In this document: in pieces, positions 1 through 8,320 of the stretch | Position numbering within the stretch: position 1 is the first letter of the stretch | How the letters are laid out: each line of letters starts with the position of its first letter | Assembly (NCBI GenBank): GCA_028876335.1 | Contig: JAGWSG010000209.1 | Span: 1 to 42,277, forward strand | DNA length: 42,277 nt | DNA from: Acidobacteriota bacterium | GTDB lineage: Bacteria; Acidobacteriota; Terriglobia; Terriglobales; Acidobacteriaceae | Direction: 5' to 3' | Notes under the pieces: generated by a model | Seen by the model: only the letters and a program-made list of their open reading frames with translations | Databases searched by the model: none | Told to the model about the DNA's origin: nothing | Translations under genes and position numbers: made by a program

Positions 1-1
1 A

Positions 2-115
2 GGAGCGAAGACGGATTACATCGAACCCGGAAGCCAGTGGGAGAACGGCATCTCCACCACCCCCGACTGCGACTATCGATCAACAAAGATAGCCGCGCTA
101 CACTAACAAGGAATC
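2..115 (+). pseudogene. IS3-family transposase (OrfB) remnant, truncated at both ends
   Basis: The frame starting at base 2 is open until a TAA at 113-115 and reads TDYIEPGSQWENG in its first part. This closely resembles the conserved YIEPGSPWENG stretch of the integrase (rve, DDE) core of IS3-family OrfB proteins, just before the catalytic Glu region. After WENG the expected ESF-x-x-x-LRDE continuation is missing in all three frames, so similarity stops abruptly near base 50. Only the motif supports the call. The piece is either a decayed insertion-sequence end or a remnant left by a deletion; the rest of the element may lie left of the window. It borders the damaged exopolysaccharide locus. 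Confidence 0.45.
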
Positions 116-295
116 TGGTGCAAAAGATCGGGCAGACCACATCGTCCTTGCGATATGTTGAATGTTCTCTTGACGCATTCAAGGAAGATCCGCTTTGTTC
201 TCAGCCTTAATGAAGAAGAACTGAGGGCGTGACATCAAAGGCCGTTAAATAGGCCCGGCTATTCCAACCATATTGGTACAGTTAAAGTGAGTTAT
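116..295. other. Non-coding stretch downstream of the chain-length/kinase gene
   Basis: I see no convincing gene here. It lies between the transposase remnant and the stop codon of the minus-strand kinase gene. A short imperfect inverted repeat around 250-265 (AATAG and CTATT arms) could contribute to transcription termination but has no clear T tract. Confidence 0.3.
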
Positions 296-2656
296 CTATT
301 GCTCGCGCTCACCATAGTATTCATAGTATTTCCGGCCGTAGTAGTCTGAATACTCAGGGGCTTTGTAATCGACCGCGTTTACCACCACCCCTAGCAGATT
401 TGTCCCAGCTCTATCGAGCAAATCAATGCATCGCTGCACCACGTGCTTCTTCGCGCCGCCGTATCTCAATATCAGAATCGTCGCGTCCGCAAGCCTGCCA
501 ATCATAGATGAATCCGTGACTGCAAGTACGGGAGGAGTATCAATAACTATGAAGTCGTAGTCCCTTCGGGCCTCTGCGAGAAGTACTTCCATTTCCTTCG
601 ACCCGAGAAGTTCCGAGGGAAGCGGTGGGACAGGGCCGGAAGTGAGGATGTTGAGATTTGGTAGTTCCTGCCACTCGATAATTGCCTCTGCGGCCGAGGC
701 CTTGCCAGACAGCACCGACGATAAGCCAATACCCTTTCCAATTTTGAATCGCAGATGTACGGAAGGTCTGCGCAGATCGGCATCAATCAACAAGACCTTT
801 GCACCATTCAAGGCAAATGTGATTGCCACAAGGGTAGAGATGGAGCTCTTACCTTCAGTCGGCCTCGTACTCGTTATCATGAGAACTTTTGGTGGAGCTC
901 CGGGACTGGAAAGAAGGACAGACGTTCGCATACCCCTCAAAGCCTCCGCGACACGAGACCACGATGTCGACCCGCGTGCAACAGCTGCTTCTTTGAAGGC
1001 TGAGGGCAGAAGTTGTTCTGTGTCGACTGCCGGGATTGCTGCCAGCAATGGCAGCTGCAGTGACTGCTCGATGTCAGACATGGTTTTCAGGTTCGTATCA
1101 ATTGCTTCCAAAAGCAAAGCGAGTCCGAGACCGAGGAATAGGCCAATCCCCACCCCTGCAGCTTCATTCATGCGGGTTCGCGGATGGCTGGGAAAAGACG
1201 GTATATCGGCACTATCCACAATATGAATTGATTTGGAATGCAAGCCGGCCATTATGCCTGCTTCCTGTAGCCTTTCCTGCAACCCGTCGTAAAGCAAACG
1301 ATTGGTTTCGTAGTCGCGGCTGGCCAATTGATATTGCATGGCCTTCTCGCCTTTACCGAATGCATTTTGTTCTCTTGCATCCAGTGCACTCTTTACCATC
1401 TGTGCATTGATCTTTGCCGCTTCATATTCTTTTTCAGCGCGCTCGATCTCTGACCTCTTACTGAACTTGAGGGTGCGTTCCTGCTCATCAATCTGCGCCT
1501 TGAGCGACTTGAGCTGAGGATATGCCGAGCCATATGTTTGCGACATCGCAGCATATTGACGCTTCAGCTGTGCGAGATTCTGCTTCACAGCCTGCAACGC
1601 AGGCGACTGACCCGATAAGGCATCGATCGTGCCGGGAGATGCACTCCTGACGGCACGTAATCTTGATTCCTTCAAGAGCAGATCGACTTCCGCATCGGCA
1701 TACTGCTTATTAAGCTCTTCAAGGTTCGCTAAAGTCACGCTATGTGTCTGATCGATACCATAGATGCCAATGTCTCTTTGCAGTGCCACGATACGCGCCT
1801 GGCTCTTTTCAAGATTCTGCTTAAGACCAACGATCTGTGTATTAAGCCAGCCTGATATCTTCGCTGTAGCGTTATAGCTATCGCGGAAGGAATGCTCAAT
1901 ATAGCGATCAATGAGTGTGTTTACAATAAGGCTCGCCAGGGCTGGGCGACGCGAGGTTGCTGAAATGCTAATAATTGCCGTGTGGCCCAAACGCTGTACG
2001 TACAAACCGCTGAGAAACTTGTCTACCAGTAATTGACGAACTCTAGGCTGGGAAAGGTCCCATGGCTTTCCATCCTGCAATTTGAGAAAATCGGGATTCG
2101 ACTCCAGCCTAAGAGCTTTAATGGTCTCAAGAGCAAGCGTGGAACTTTTTAGGATTTCGCTTTCAGTGTCAAGCTTTTCACTGTCGTCCCCACCGCCAAA
2201 ATCCTGAACCTGTTCAAGACGGAATTGTGCAGACATATCTTCTGAGACTTCAATATTGGCTGTTGCCGTATATAGCTTTGGAAGGACAATATTCACCGCG
2301 ATGCCTACTCCCAACCCTGCCACCGTGAATACGAGAATGATCCATGCACGCTTCTTCAGGAACTGGAGGAATCGTGAAACCGCCTCACCCTCTGAAGATC
2401 CGTCCAAAAGCAGATCTGGCACAAATAAGGCCGGGCACTCCAGTGTGAGGCTGCTTGAATCTGTAAGGTCGCCATAGTGGAGCATGAAATGACGCCCTCT
2501 CTTGTGTGGATCCTCGTAGATGTGATCGATTCGATTGGTATTGAAAAGGGAGGAGCGCCGTTTGATTCCAAGTACTTCATAGCCTTTAGCCAGCAAAAAC
2601 TCCGCCAGGTATGAGCCATCCTGTCCGGTTACACCAGTGACGAATGCGCGCTTCAA
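296..2656 (-). CDS. Chimeric protein: GDP-mannose 4,6-dehydratase N-terminus fused to Wzz/BY-kinase polysaccharide co-polymerase
   Basis: Residues 1-71 are the start of a Gmd protein: the Rossmann motif [12 protein letters not shown], then [13 protein letters not shown] and [10 protein letters not shown]. From about residue 72 the sequence becomes a Wzz-type chain-length regulator with TM1 at about 104-123, a long periplasmic coiled-coil region to about 490 and TM2 at about 497-516. A cytoplasmic BY-kinase follows, with Walker [10 protein letters not shown] near 595-603, Walker A' [10 protein letters not shown] near 621-630, Walker B FIVIDTPP near 701-708, and a C-terminal tyrosine cluster at about 768-781. 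BY-kinases of this type control length and export of exopolysaccharide and autophosphorylate the Tyr cluster. The chimera starts at a TTG preceded by AGGAG 9 bases upstream, the original gmd signal. The Gmd part lacks the catalytic region, and the kinase has lost its own start. A deletion junction near 2443 is inferred. Confidence 0.85.
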   Translation of the reverse strand: MKRAFVTGVTGQDGSYLAEFLLAKGYEVLGIKRRSSLFNTNRIDHIYEDPHKRGRHFMLHYGDLTDSSSLTLECPALFVPDLLLDGSSEGEAVSRFLQFLKKRAWIILVFTVAGLGVGIAVNIVLPKLYTATANIEVSEDMSAQFRLEQVQDFGGGDDSEKLDTESEILKSSTLALETIKALRLESNPDFLKLQDGKPWDLSQPRVRQLLVDKFLSGLYVQRLGHTAIISISATSRRPALASLIVNTLIDRYIEHSFRDSYNATAKISGWLNTQIVGLKQNLEKSQARIVALQRDIGIYGIDQTHSVTLANLEELNKQYADAEVDLLLKESRLRAVRSASPGTIDALSGQSPALQAVKQNLAQLKRQYAAMSQTYGSAYPQLKSLKAQIDEQERTLKFSKRSEIERAEKEYEAAKINAQMVKSALDAREQNAFGKGEKAMQYQLASRDYETNRLLYDGLQERLQEAGIMAGLHSKSIHIVDSADIPSFPSHPRTRMNEAAGVGIGLFLGLGLALLLEAIDTNLKTMSDIEQSLQLPLLAAIPAVDTEQLLPSAFKEAAVARGSTSWSRVAEALRGMRTSVLLSSPGAPPKVLMITSTRPTEGKSSISTLVAITFALNGAKVLLIDADLRRPSVHLRFKIGKGIGLSSVLSGKASAAEAIIEWQELPNLNILTSGPVPPLPSELLGSKEMEVLLAEARRDYDFIVIDTPPVLAVTDSSMIGRLADATILILRYGGAKKHVVQRCIDLLDRAGTNLLGVVVNAVDYKAPEYSDYYGRKYYEYYGEREQ

Positions 2657-2753
2657 TCTATCTGACTCCTATACACATTGAACTGCACTTTACTCATTAT
2701 TTTTGGGCATGTATCGCTTCATGCACTTCAATTCGGAATGCCAGGAATCCCGC

Positions 2754-3680
2754 CTAGATACAGGACTTGAAGTAATCTAGACTCAACTTGAGCCCTGTCT
2801 CCAGATCAATCTTCGGCTCCCACTGGAAGAGTCTCTGCGCTTTTGAAATATCTGGTTTTCGCTGCATTGGATCGTCTTGCGGAAGAGGACGATTGACAAT
2901 CTTGCTTGAAGACCCAGTCACCCTTAGGACTGCGCGCGCACATTCCAGGATGGTCCACTCAGTGGGGTTGCCTACATTAACCGGGAAATGCTCGCCAGAA
3001 CGAGAGAGACCAATGATCCCTTCGATCTCATCGGAGACATAACAGAAGCTTCGTGTCTGGCTGCCGTCTCCATAAATAGTCAGATCCTCACCTTTCAGCG
3101 CCTGCATCATGAAATTCGAGATCACTCTTCCATCCGTCTTTTGCAGGCGAGGACCGTACGTGTTGAAGATGCGTACAAGGCGCGTATCCACGCTGTAATA
3201 CCGGTAGTAGGCCATTACCAGTGATTCGGCAAACCTTTTCGCTTCGTCATAAACCGAACGGGGACCTACCGGATTGACATTACCCCAGTAATCCTCATTT
3301 TGCGGATGCACTGATGGGTCGCCGTAGCACTCAGACGTGGAAGCATGGAGAAACTTCGCTTTATACCTGCGCGCAATGTCGAGCATGTTCTTGGTGCCAA
3401 TCGCTCCGGTCATCAAAGTTTCAATTCCAAGCCGTTGGTAATCGACCGGGCTTGCAGGAGAAGCAAAGCTAAAGACATAGTCGACCTTGCCAGCATCCAG
3501 AGGCTCGCAGATATCGTGCTCGATAAATTCGAACCGCGGCTCATTACTCAGGTGGTCAATGTTCCTCATAGACCCCGTGCAGAGATTATCCACACCAACA
3601 ACCTGATCACCTTGCTGAAGAAAATAGTCAGTCAGATGTGAGCCCAGAAATCCGGCTGCACCGGCTACCATTACACGCAT
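2754..3680 (-). CDS. uxs: UDP-glucuronate decarboxylase (UDP-xylose synthase), SDR family
   Basis: It converts UDP-glucuronate to UDP-xylose in the cytoplasm, using bound NAD. The sequence shows an N-terminal Rossmann motif (VAGAAGFLGSHL), the UXS signature ASPVDYQ, TSECYGDP, the catalytic Y-x3-K as YDEAKR, and DGRVISNFM, all characteristic of bacterial UXS rather than of generic epimerases. Length is about 308 residues, normal for the family. An in-frame ATG lies 21 bases upstream, but its bases supply GGGGGAG just before the ATG at 3680, so 3680 is the preferred start. The neighbouring UDP-glucose dehydrogenase makes its substrate. The product would feed xylose-containing exopolysaccharide. 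Confidence 0.88.
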   Translation of the reverse strand: MRVMVAGAAGFLGSHLTDYFLQQGDQVVGVDNLCTGSMRNIDHLSNEPRFEFIEHDICEPLDAGKVDYVFSFASPASPVDYQRLGIETLMTGAIGTKNMLDIARRYKAKFLHASTSECYGDPSVHPQNEDYWGNVNPVGPRSVYDEAKRFAESLVMAYYRYYSVDTRLVRIFNTYGPRLQKTDGRVISNFMMQALKGEDLTIYGDGSQTRSFCYVSDEIEGIIGLSRSGEHFPVNVGNPTEWTILECARAVLRVTGSSSKIVNRPLPQDDPMQRKPDISKAQRLFQWEPKIDLETGLKLSLDYFKSCI

Positions 3681-3805
3681 ACTTGAGCTCTTCTCCCCCA
3701 TCTATGATTCAGAATAGCGATTTGCACAATCTCTAATCTCGATGCTGGTAAATCTATGCCAGTTCGCAATCAAGTGCTGAGTGCATTCAAGAACTGCTGC
3801 GCTCT

Positions 3806-5266
3806 TTAGAATCCGCGCGTAGCACCCGGCTTATAGAGTCCTGCTTGCGGATCCTGCGTGGATATTCCGGAGTGATGGATATTCGCGGGACGGCCGACAC
3901 TGAGATACGTGAATCCCATTTGCGCCATCTTTGCCGGATCGTAGAGGTTACGTCCATCCACCACAATTGGATAGCGTAAAACGGAGCGAAGTCGCTCCAG
4001 GTTGAGTTCAGCAAACTCTGGCCAGTCATTCAAAATGAGAACCGCATCCGCATCGGTCGCAGCCTCATACGGATCGGAGCAATAGCGCATCTGCGCATTG
4101 GGGGGAATCACTTCCCTGGTCCGCTCTTCCGCAGCAGGATCAAATGCGTTGACCTTCGATCCCTCATTCAAAAGTTGCCGCACAATATCAAGCGCCGGAG
4201 ACTCGCGGATATCATCGGTGCCACCCTTGAAGGCGAGACCAAGAACACAAAGTGACTTTCCCCGGAATGTCCACAACGCGGAGCGAATCTTCTGGAAGAA
4301 TCGTTGCTTCTGTTCTTCATTGATTGCCTCTACCTCCCGCAGCAGTGCAAAATCGACGCCGACAAGTTCAGCAACATTGCGGAAGGCAGCTACATCCTTT
4401 GGGAAGCAGGAGCCTCCGTATCCGACGCCGGCGCGCAGAAATTTTGGACCGATTCGTGCATCCATTCCCATACCACGAGCCACATCTTCCACATCTGCGC
4501 CGACGGCTTCGCAAATGTTCGCCACGGCATTAATAAAGGAAATCTTTGTGGCAAGAAACGCATTCGATGCATGCTTGATGATCTCAGCGGCCTTTGTGGA
4601 GGTTTGAAGAATCGGTGGCGTTTTTTGCCGACTGCAGGGCCCGGGTACTGCGTCTGACTGATCGTAATATGCACCAGTTGTCAGCGGCGCGTAGATCTTC
4701 TGCAGCAGACTCGCGGCACGCTCTGTTTGTGCGCCAATCACAATTCTGTCCGGATGAAGAAAGTCCACTACTGCGGTTCCCTCGCGCAGAAACTCGGGAT
4801 TGGAAGTTACATCAAAGTGGTCCGTGGAAATTCCATTCCTCGCAATCACGCGACAAATCCACTCGTTGGTATATACAGGAACCGTGCTTTTTTCCACGAT
4901 GACCTTATATCCGTCGATAGAGCGCGCGATCTCACTTGCCACTGCATCCACATAGGACAGATCCGCACTACCGGTCTCGCTTTGCGGCGTGCCTACCGCG
5001 ATGAAGATTGCCTCGGCTTCCTGCGTGGCGGTGCGCAAATCCGTCGTAAACCGGATGCGGCTGTTGCGATGACGCTCCAGCAACTCCGGCAGGAAGTCTT
5101 CATGAATCGGGATCCCACCCTGCTGCAGACTTTGAATCTTGGATTCGTCGTTGTCCACGCAAACCACTTTATGTCCAATCTCCGCAAAGCAGGCGGCAGC
5201 CACAAGGCCCACATAACCAGACCCAACAACCGCAATCGACACAGGGTGCTTTTCCGTTTCACTCAT
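3806..5266 (-). CDS. ugd: UDP-glucose 6-dehydrogenase
   Basis: It oxidises UDP-glucose to UDP-glucuronate with two NAD. Visible motifs are the N-terminal NAD fold GSGYVG (about 15-20), the VGTP loop, EKSTVPV, NPEFLREG (about 156-163), and the catalytic cysteine in GYGGSCFPKD (Cys about 287), followed by the C-terminal UDP-binding domain with LAFKGGTDDIRES. At 486 residues it is slightly longer than typical bacterial Ugd. A stretch of about 17 residues near 203-220 (SDAVPGPCSRQKTPP) looks like a loop insertion just before the TKAAEIIK helix. It sits directly upstream of the UXS gene in the transcription direction, so the pair gives UDP-glucose to UDP-xylose. Confidence 0.9.
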   Translation of the reverse strand: MSETEKHPVSIAVVGSGYVGLVAAACFAEIGHKVVCVDNDESKIQSLQQGGIPIHEDFLPELLERHRNSRIRFTTDLRTATQEAEAIFIAVGTPQSETGSADLSYVDAVASEIARSIDGYKVIVEKSTVPVYTNEWICRVIARNGISTDHFDVTSNPEFLREGTAVVDFLHPDRIVIGAQTERAASLLQKIYAPLTTGAYYDQSDAVPGPCSRQKTPPILQTSTKAAEIIKHASNAFLATKISFINAVANICEAVGADVEDVARGMGMDARIGPKFLRAGVGYGGSCFPKDVAAFRNVAELVGVDFALLREVEAINEEQKQRFFQKIRSALWTFRGKSLCVLGLAFKGGTDDIRESPALDIVRQLLNEGSKVNAFDPAAEERTREVIPPNAQMRYCSDPYEAATDADAVLILNDWPEFAELNLERLRSVLRYPIVVDGRNLYDPAKMAQMGFTYLSVGRPANIHHSGISTQDPQAGLYKPGATRGF

Positions 5267-5336
5267 AAGTTTCCATCCTTAATAGAGACACGAAGACGGC
5301 AGCGTTTGGATCCTTCAGCATAGACATCAAAGTTAT

Positions 5337-6122
5337 TCATCCTTCCACCGGCAGTCTGCTTCTGAAGCGCCATAACAATGGCAACAGATTGCGCGCAGAA
5401 AGATAACGCGGGACGAAACGGCGAGGAGACGCTAGACACCGCAACAACCAGCCGAGATATAGTCTGTCGACCCACATGGGAACCCTGACCTGATCTCCGC
5501 TCAAAAATGCTATTGCCGCACCAATACAGTGAATTGCGGGCAGATACTTCAAATTTAACTTAAGGTAGTGCCCAAGTCGCTCTTGCGTGCCACCGCCAAC
5601 GGTAACAAGAACATGCCTTACCTTGAGCGTGTTGATCTTTTCCAACAATACTGAATCTTCAATGGGCTCGCTATACATCGGCGCCAGATAAACACAGTCC
5701 TGAGGAACTTCGATCCCCTGTTCACGTAGCCAGGCAAGATTCTTCTCTGCACCCTCAGGCGACGCCATAATCCACAGCGTATTGCCCGGCTTCCGGACCT
5801 CTTCCCTCTTCAACAGTTCACCCAGATACTCAAGGCCAGATAACCTGCGAATTGAATCCCGCTCCATGATGTTCCAGGCAAGTACCATGAGTGCAGAGTC
5901 GGTAATCGCGAGATCCGCATCGAGCAATGCCGCACGATATGCTGCATTGTGGGCTATCTCTTTGAGGGCAGGTGCAGCCGGCACAACAAGCAGGCCACCC
6001 CTGGCGATTCGATCGATTGCGCCATTTGCATCACCAACATAAAAGTTGACGCCCAGGATTTTGCGGCGCTTGGAGTCTCGATACACCATAGGCTTCAGCG
6101 TATTTCCTTCACCGTAATGCAC
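5337..6122 (-). CDS. WecG/TagA/CpsF-family glycosyltransferase
   Basis: This family (GT26) transfers an N-acetylhexosaminuronic acid or related sugar to an undecaprenyl-linked intermediate at the inner membrane during polysaccharide assembly. The sequence shows ILGVNFYVGD at the N-terminus, LLDADLAITDSALMV, where family members normally have a PDG-type catalytic Asp motif (here TDS), then VTVGGGTQERLG and CIGAAIAFLSG. Length (261 aa) fits. The C-terminus is basic and hydrophobic (WLLRCLASPRRFVPRYL), as expected for membrane association. The listed start is a GTG with no clear ribosome site; an ATG at 6089 is an alternative. Its acceptor and donor cannot be told from sequence. Confidence 0.8.
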   Translation of the reverse strand: MHYGEGNTLKPMVYRDSKRRKILGVNFYVGDANGAIDRIARGGLLVVPAAPALKEIAHNAAYRAALLDADLAITDSALMVLAWNIMERDSIRRLSGLEYLGELLKREEVRKPGNTLWIMASPEGAEKNLAWLREQGIEVPQDCVYLAPMYSEPIEDSVLLEKINTLKVRHVLVTVGGGTQERLGHYLKLNLKYLPAIHCIGAAIAFLSGDQVRVPMWVDRLYLGWLLRCLASPRRFVPRYLSARNLLPLLWRFRSRLPVEG

Positions 6123-6140
6123 GCTTGCGACAGTCCAACC

Positions 6141-7127
6141 TCAAGCGCGAAACGTTGCCAGCATTTCCTGTTCGATCCAGTCGTAGGTCTTCTTCATTCC
6201 TTCGCGTAGACGAATCGACGGCTCCCAATTCAGGTATTCCTTGATCTTTGTGTTGTCACTATTACGGCCGTTCACTCCCTTGGGCGCGCTCAGGTTGTAG
6301 CGTCGTCCGAGCTTGATTCCCGCAATCTCTTCCACAATGTCGACAAGCTGATTGATCGTGACCAGTTCATTTGAACCAAGGTTGACGGGTTCGCGAATAT
6401 CGCTTTCCAGAATGGCGCGGGTCCCCTGGTGCAATCGTCAATGTACATGAAGCTGCGTGTCTGCTTGCCCGTTCCCCAAATCTCGATCTCATGCTTCCCG
6501 GAGTGCTTTGCCTCAAGCACCTTGCGACAGATTGCGGCAGGCGCCTTTTCGCGGCCACCATTCCAGGTTCCGAACGGCTCATAAACATTGTGATAACGCG
6601 CAACCCTGCATTGAAGACCGAAATCTTCTTCAAAATGCCGGCACATTCTTTCGCTGAAGAGCTTTTCCCAGCCATACCCGTCTTCGGGCAACGCCGGATA
6701 CGCATCTTCTTCCTTTAAAGGCACAACCTCGGCGTCCTTCGGCTTGTCACCGTTGTAAACGCATGCAGATGAGGAGTAGAAGAATCGCTCTACTCCACTG
6801 TCGCGGGCAGCAAGCAGCATATGAGTAGTCGTTAAAACACTCAACATGCAAAGCGCCTTATTATTCTCAATAAATCCCATCCCGCCCATATCCGCCGCGA
6901 GTTGGAAACAACTTTCGTGCCTTTGGCCGCTTTGTAGCAACTCTCCTTGTCCTTCAAATCAAGAATCAGATTTTCTACCTGGTCGGAAACCTGATACCAC
7001 TCGTCGTGCGGCTTGATATCTACAGCGCGAACGACTTTCACGCCCTCTTCAAGCAGCTTCTTCACCAAATGTCCGCCTATAAAACGCCCGCACCGCATAC
7101 AACAACTTTTTCACCTTGAATGTTCAT
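6141..7127 (-). pseudogene. GDP-mannose 3,5-epimerase-like gene with three one-base frameshifts
   Basis: Joining three frames restores a full SDR protein close to GDP-mannose 3,5-epimerase: MNIQGEKVVVCGAG then FIGGHL, FQLAADMGGMGFIENN, SSSACVYN, YGWEK as the Y-x3-K, the diagnostic GTWNGGREKAPAA, GKQTRSFMYIDDCT and REPVNLGS. Start ATG at 7127 has GAGGAG 11 bases upstream. Each break is one missing base in a short run: near 7085 (CC to C on the plus strand), 6906-6908 (AAAA to AAA) and 6428-6429 (GGG to GG). There are no other stops or decay, so this is either a very recent pseudogene or uncorrected homopolymer sequencing error. The intact enzyme would turn GDP-mannose into GDP-L-galactose or GDP-gulose. 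The gene begins the exopolysaccharide run. Confidence 0.8.
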
Positions 7128-7211
7128 GATTGAAAGAACTCCTCAAAATCGAGGCTGCCTTAAAAAATCGGCAGGCTGGGGGAAGTGGAACCTGGTTCTC
7201 GGCATTAAGCA

Positions 7212-7850
7212 CTAACTTAGTGCCACTTGCCGAACCGCATTGAGATCGGAAAATAAGGCAAGCAGACCAGTAGATTGAACAATATCGACCCCAAAAATGC
7301 GCTTCAGTGGGTCACAACTCAATACGATAGCAACCAAAGTGAGAATCAGGGACCTTGCATCCGGCGATTGCAATTCACCCTTCTCGATCCACGGATTCAG
7401 ATAACGCGCTACAACTTCAACCAATTCAACAAGATGCTTCTTAAACAGAGGATCCAGGTCTTGATTCAGCTCCAGAGTACTAAAGTGCAGCAAACGCAGC
7501 AGATGAGGGCTCTGCTGCAATGTGGAAACGAGGAGATCAAAAGTACAGATAAGAGCGTCGCGACCAGTTGGCGCCTCGGCCAATTTACTCAACAACTCTC
7601 CTCGTAATTGGATGCGCGAAAGTTCCGCCCCGACTACCGCCAGATACAAATCACGCTTGCGTGCGTAGTGACGATAGATGGTGACCTCATTCACCCCCGC
7701 CTCGGCCGCGATCTCTCTTGTACTCGCCCCTTCATACCCAAACTGCGCAAACAAGGACGCAGCAGTCGCCAGAATGCGCTCTTGCGCACTCGCGCGCACT
7801 GAACCATTGCGTGCGGTCATCATTGCATTTCTTGCAGGAAGCGTATTCAC
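7212..7850 (-). CDS. TetR/AcrR-family transcriptional regulator
   Basis: The N-terminal DNA-binding domain is clear: ILATAASLFAQFGYEGAS followed by the helix-turn-helix STREIAAEAGVNEVTIYRHY (about 43-62). The C-terminal ligand domain has no recognisable specificity. Length (212 aa) is normal. The listed start is a GTG without a good ribosome site; an ATG at 7823 is equally possible and would only drop a few unstructured residues. It lies 85 bases before the exopolysaccharide genes on the same strand, so control of that locus is possible but unproven. Confidence 0.85.
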   Translation of the reverse strand: MNTLPARNAMMTARNGSVRASAQERILATAASLFAQFGYEGASTREIAAEAGVNEVTIYRHYARKRDLYLAVVGAELSRIQLRGELLSKLAEAPTGRDALICTFDLLVSTLQQSPHLLRLLHFSTLELNQDLDPLFKKHLVELVEVVARYLNPWIEKGELQSPDARSLILTLVAIVLSCDPLKRIFGVDIVQSTGLLALFSDLNAVRQVALS

Positions 7851-8320
7851 GGGAGTGAAAGAGTTCTTGAAACTGGCTGTGAAATGATCCGACTGCCACG
7901 CTTCACAGCTGAGACACCTGAAGCAGACAAGGCTTCGCCATCCTCACTTGCATGTGAGGTTTCCCACCTCTTGCGTGAGCCATTGATAGCAAAGCTATAA
8001 AACCCATCGATCCAATGAATGAAAGCAAGCGCTTCCATCCATCTTGGACATCAAACCTACCTATCCTTGGGATCGTTTGAAAACAAATATACCAACTTCT
8101 CCTTTGGATTCATGAACTTTTCCTTTCAGCGCTCCTTTTTTCAGAAATTGCTGAGTAAACAAATACATGCAAGTAGATGCTTGCGTTGAATCAAAGAAGA
8201 TGCTGGGAACGGAGAATTGCCATCTGCCTGTGACTTGCCGTCACAGGCATCACAAAGATCCGCAAAAAGGTTGTGGTACTCTCCGAGCATAAGGCGCGGC
8301 TGCGCTTAAGAGATTCCACA
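7851..8320. other. Intergenic region between divergent TetR and cysteine desulfurase genes
   Basis: This 470-base stretch holds no credible gene. It has an imperfect hairpin at 7943-7979 (CTCAC/GTGAG outer arms, GAGGT/ACCTC inner arms) and a perfect inverted repeat at 8226-8248 described separately. The sequence between 8041 and 8220 is relatively A+T-rich and is the likely promoter zone for both directions, but no convincing -35/-10 pair could be assigned. Confidence 0.4.
8226..8248. promoter_or_regulatory. Perfect 9-bp inverted repeat upstream of the cysteine desulfurase gene
   Basis: GCCTGTGAC and GTCACAGGC are perfect inverted arms separated by five bases (TTGCC). The site ends 72 bases before the preferred start codon of the desulfurase gene. 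No T tract follows, so a dimeric regulator operator is more likely than a terminator. The half-sites resemble CRP/FNR-type TGTGA, but the spacing is one base longer than that class uses. Confidence 0.4.

Noticed and set aside
642-1226. Long plus-strand open frames opposite the BY-kinase gene
   Set aside because: They lie wholly inside the kinase gene on the other strand, have no family motifs and follow from codon bias of the real gene.
7185-7211. Terminator for the TetR gene from a T run on the minus strand near 7160-7166
   Set aside because: Only a 5-bp stem with a 10-base loop could be drawn, and the T run lies in the loop, not after the stem.
8226-8248. CRP binding site
   Set aside because: The TGTGA and TCACA halves are seven bases apart rather than six, so the dyad is reported only as an unidentified operator candidate.
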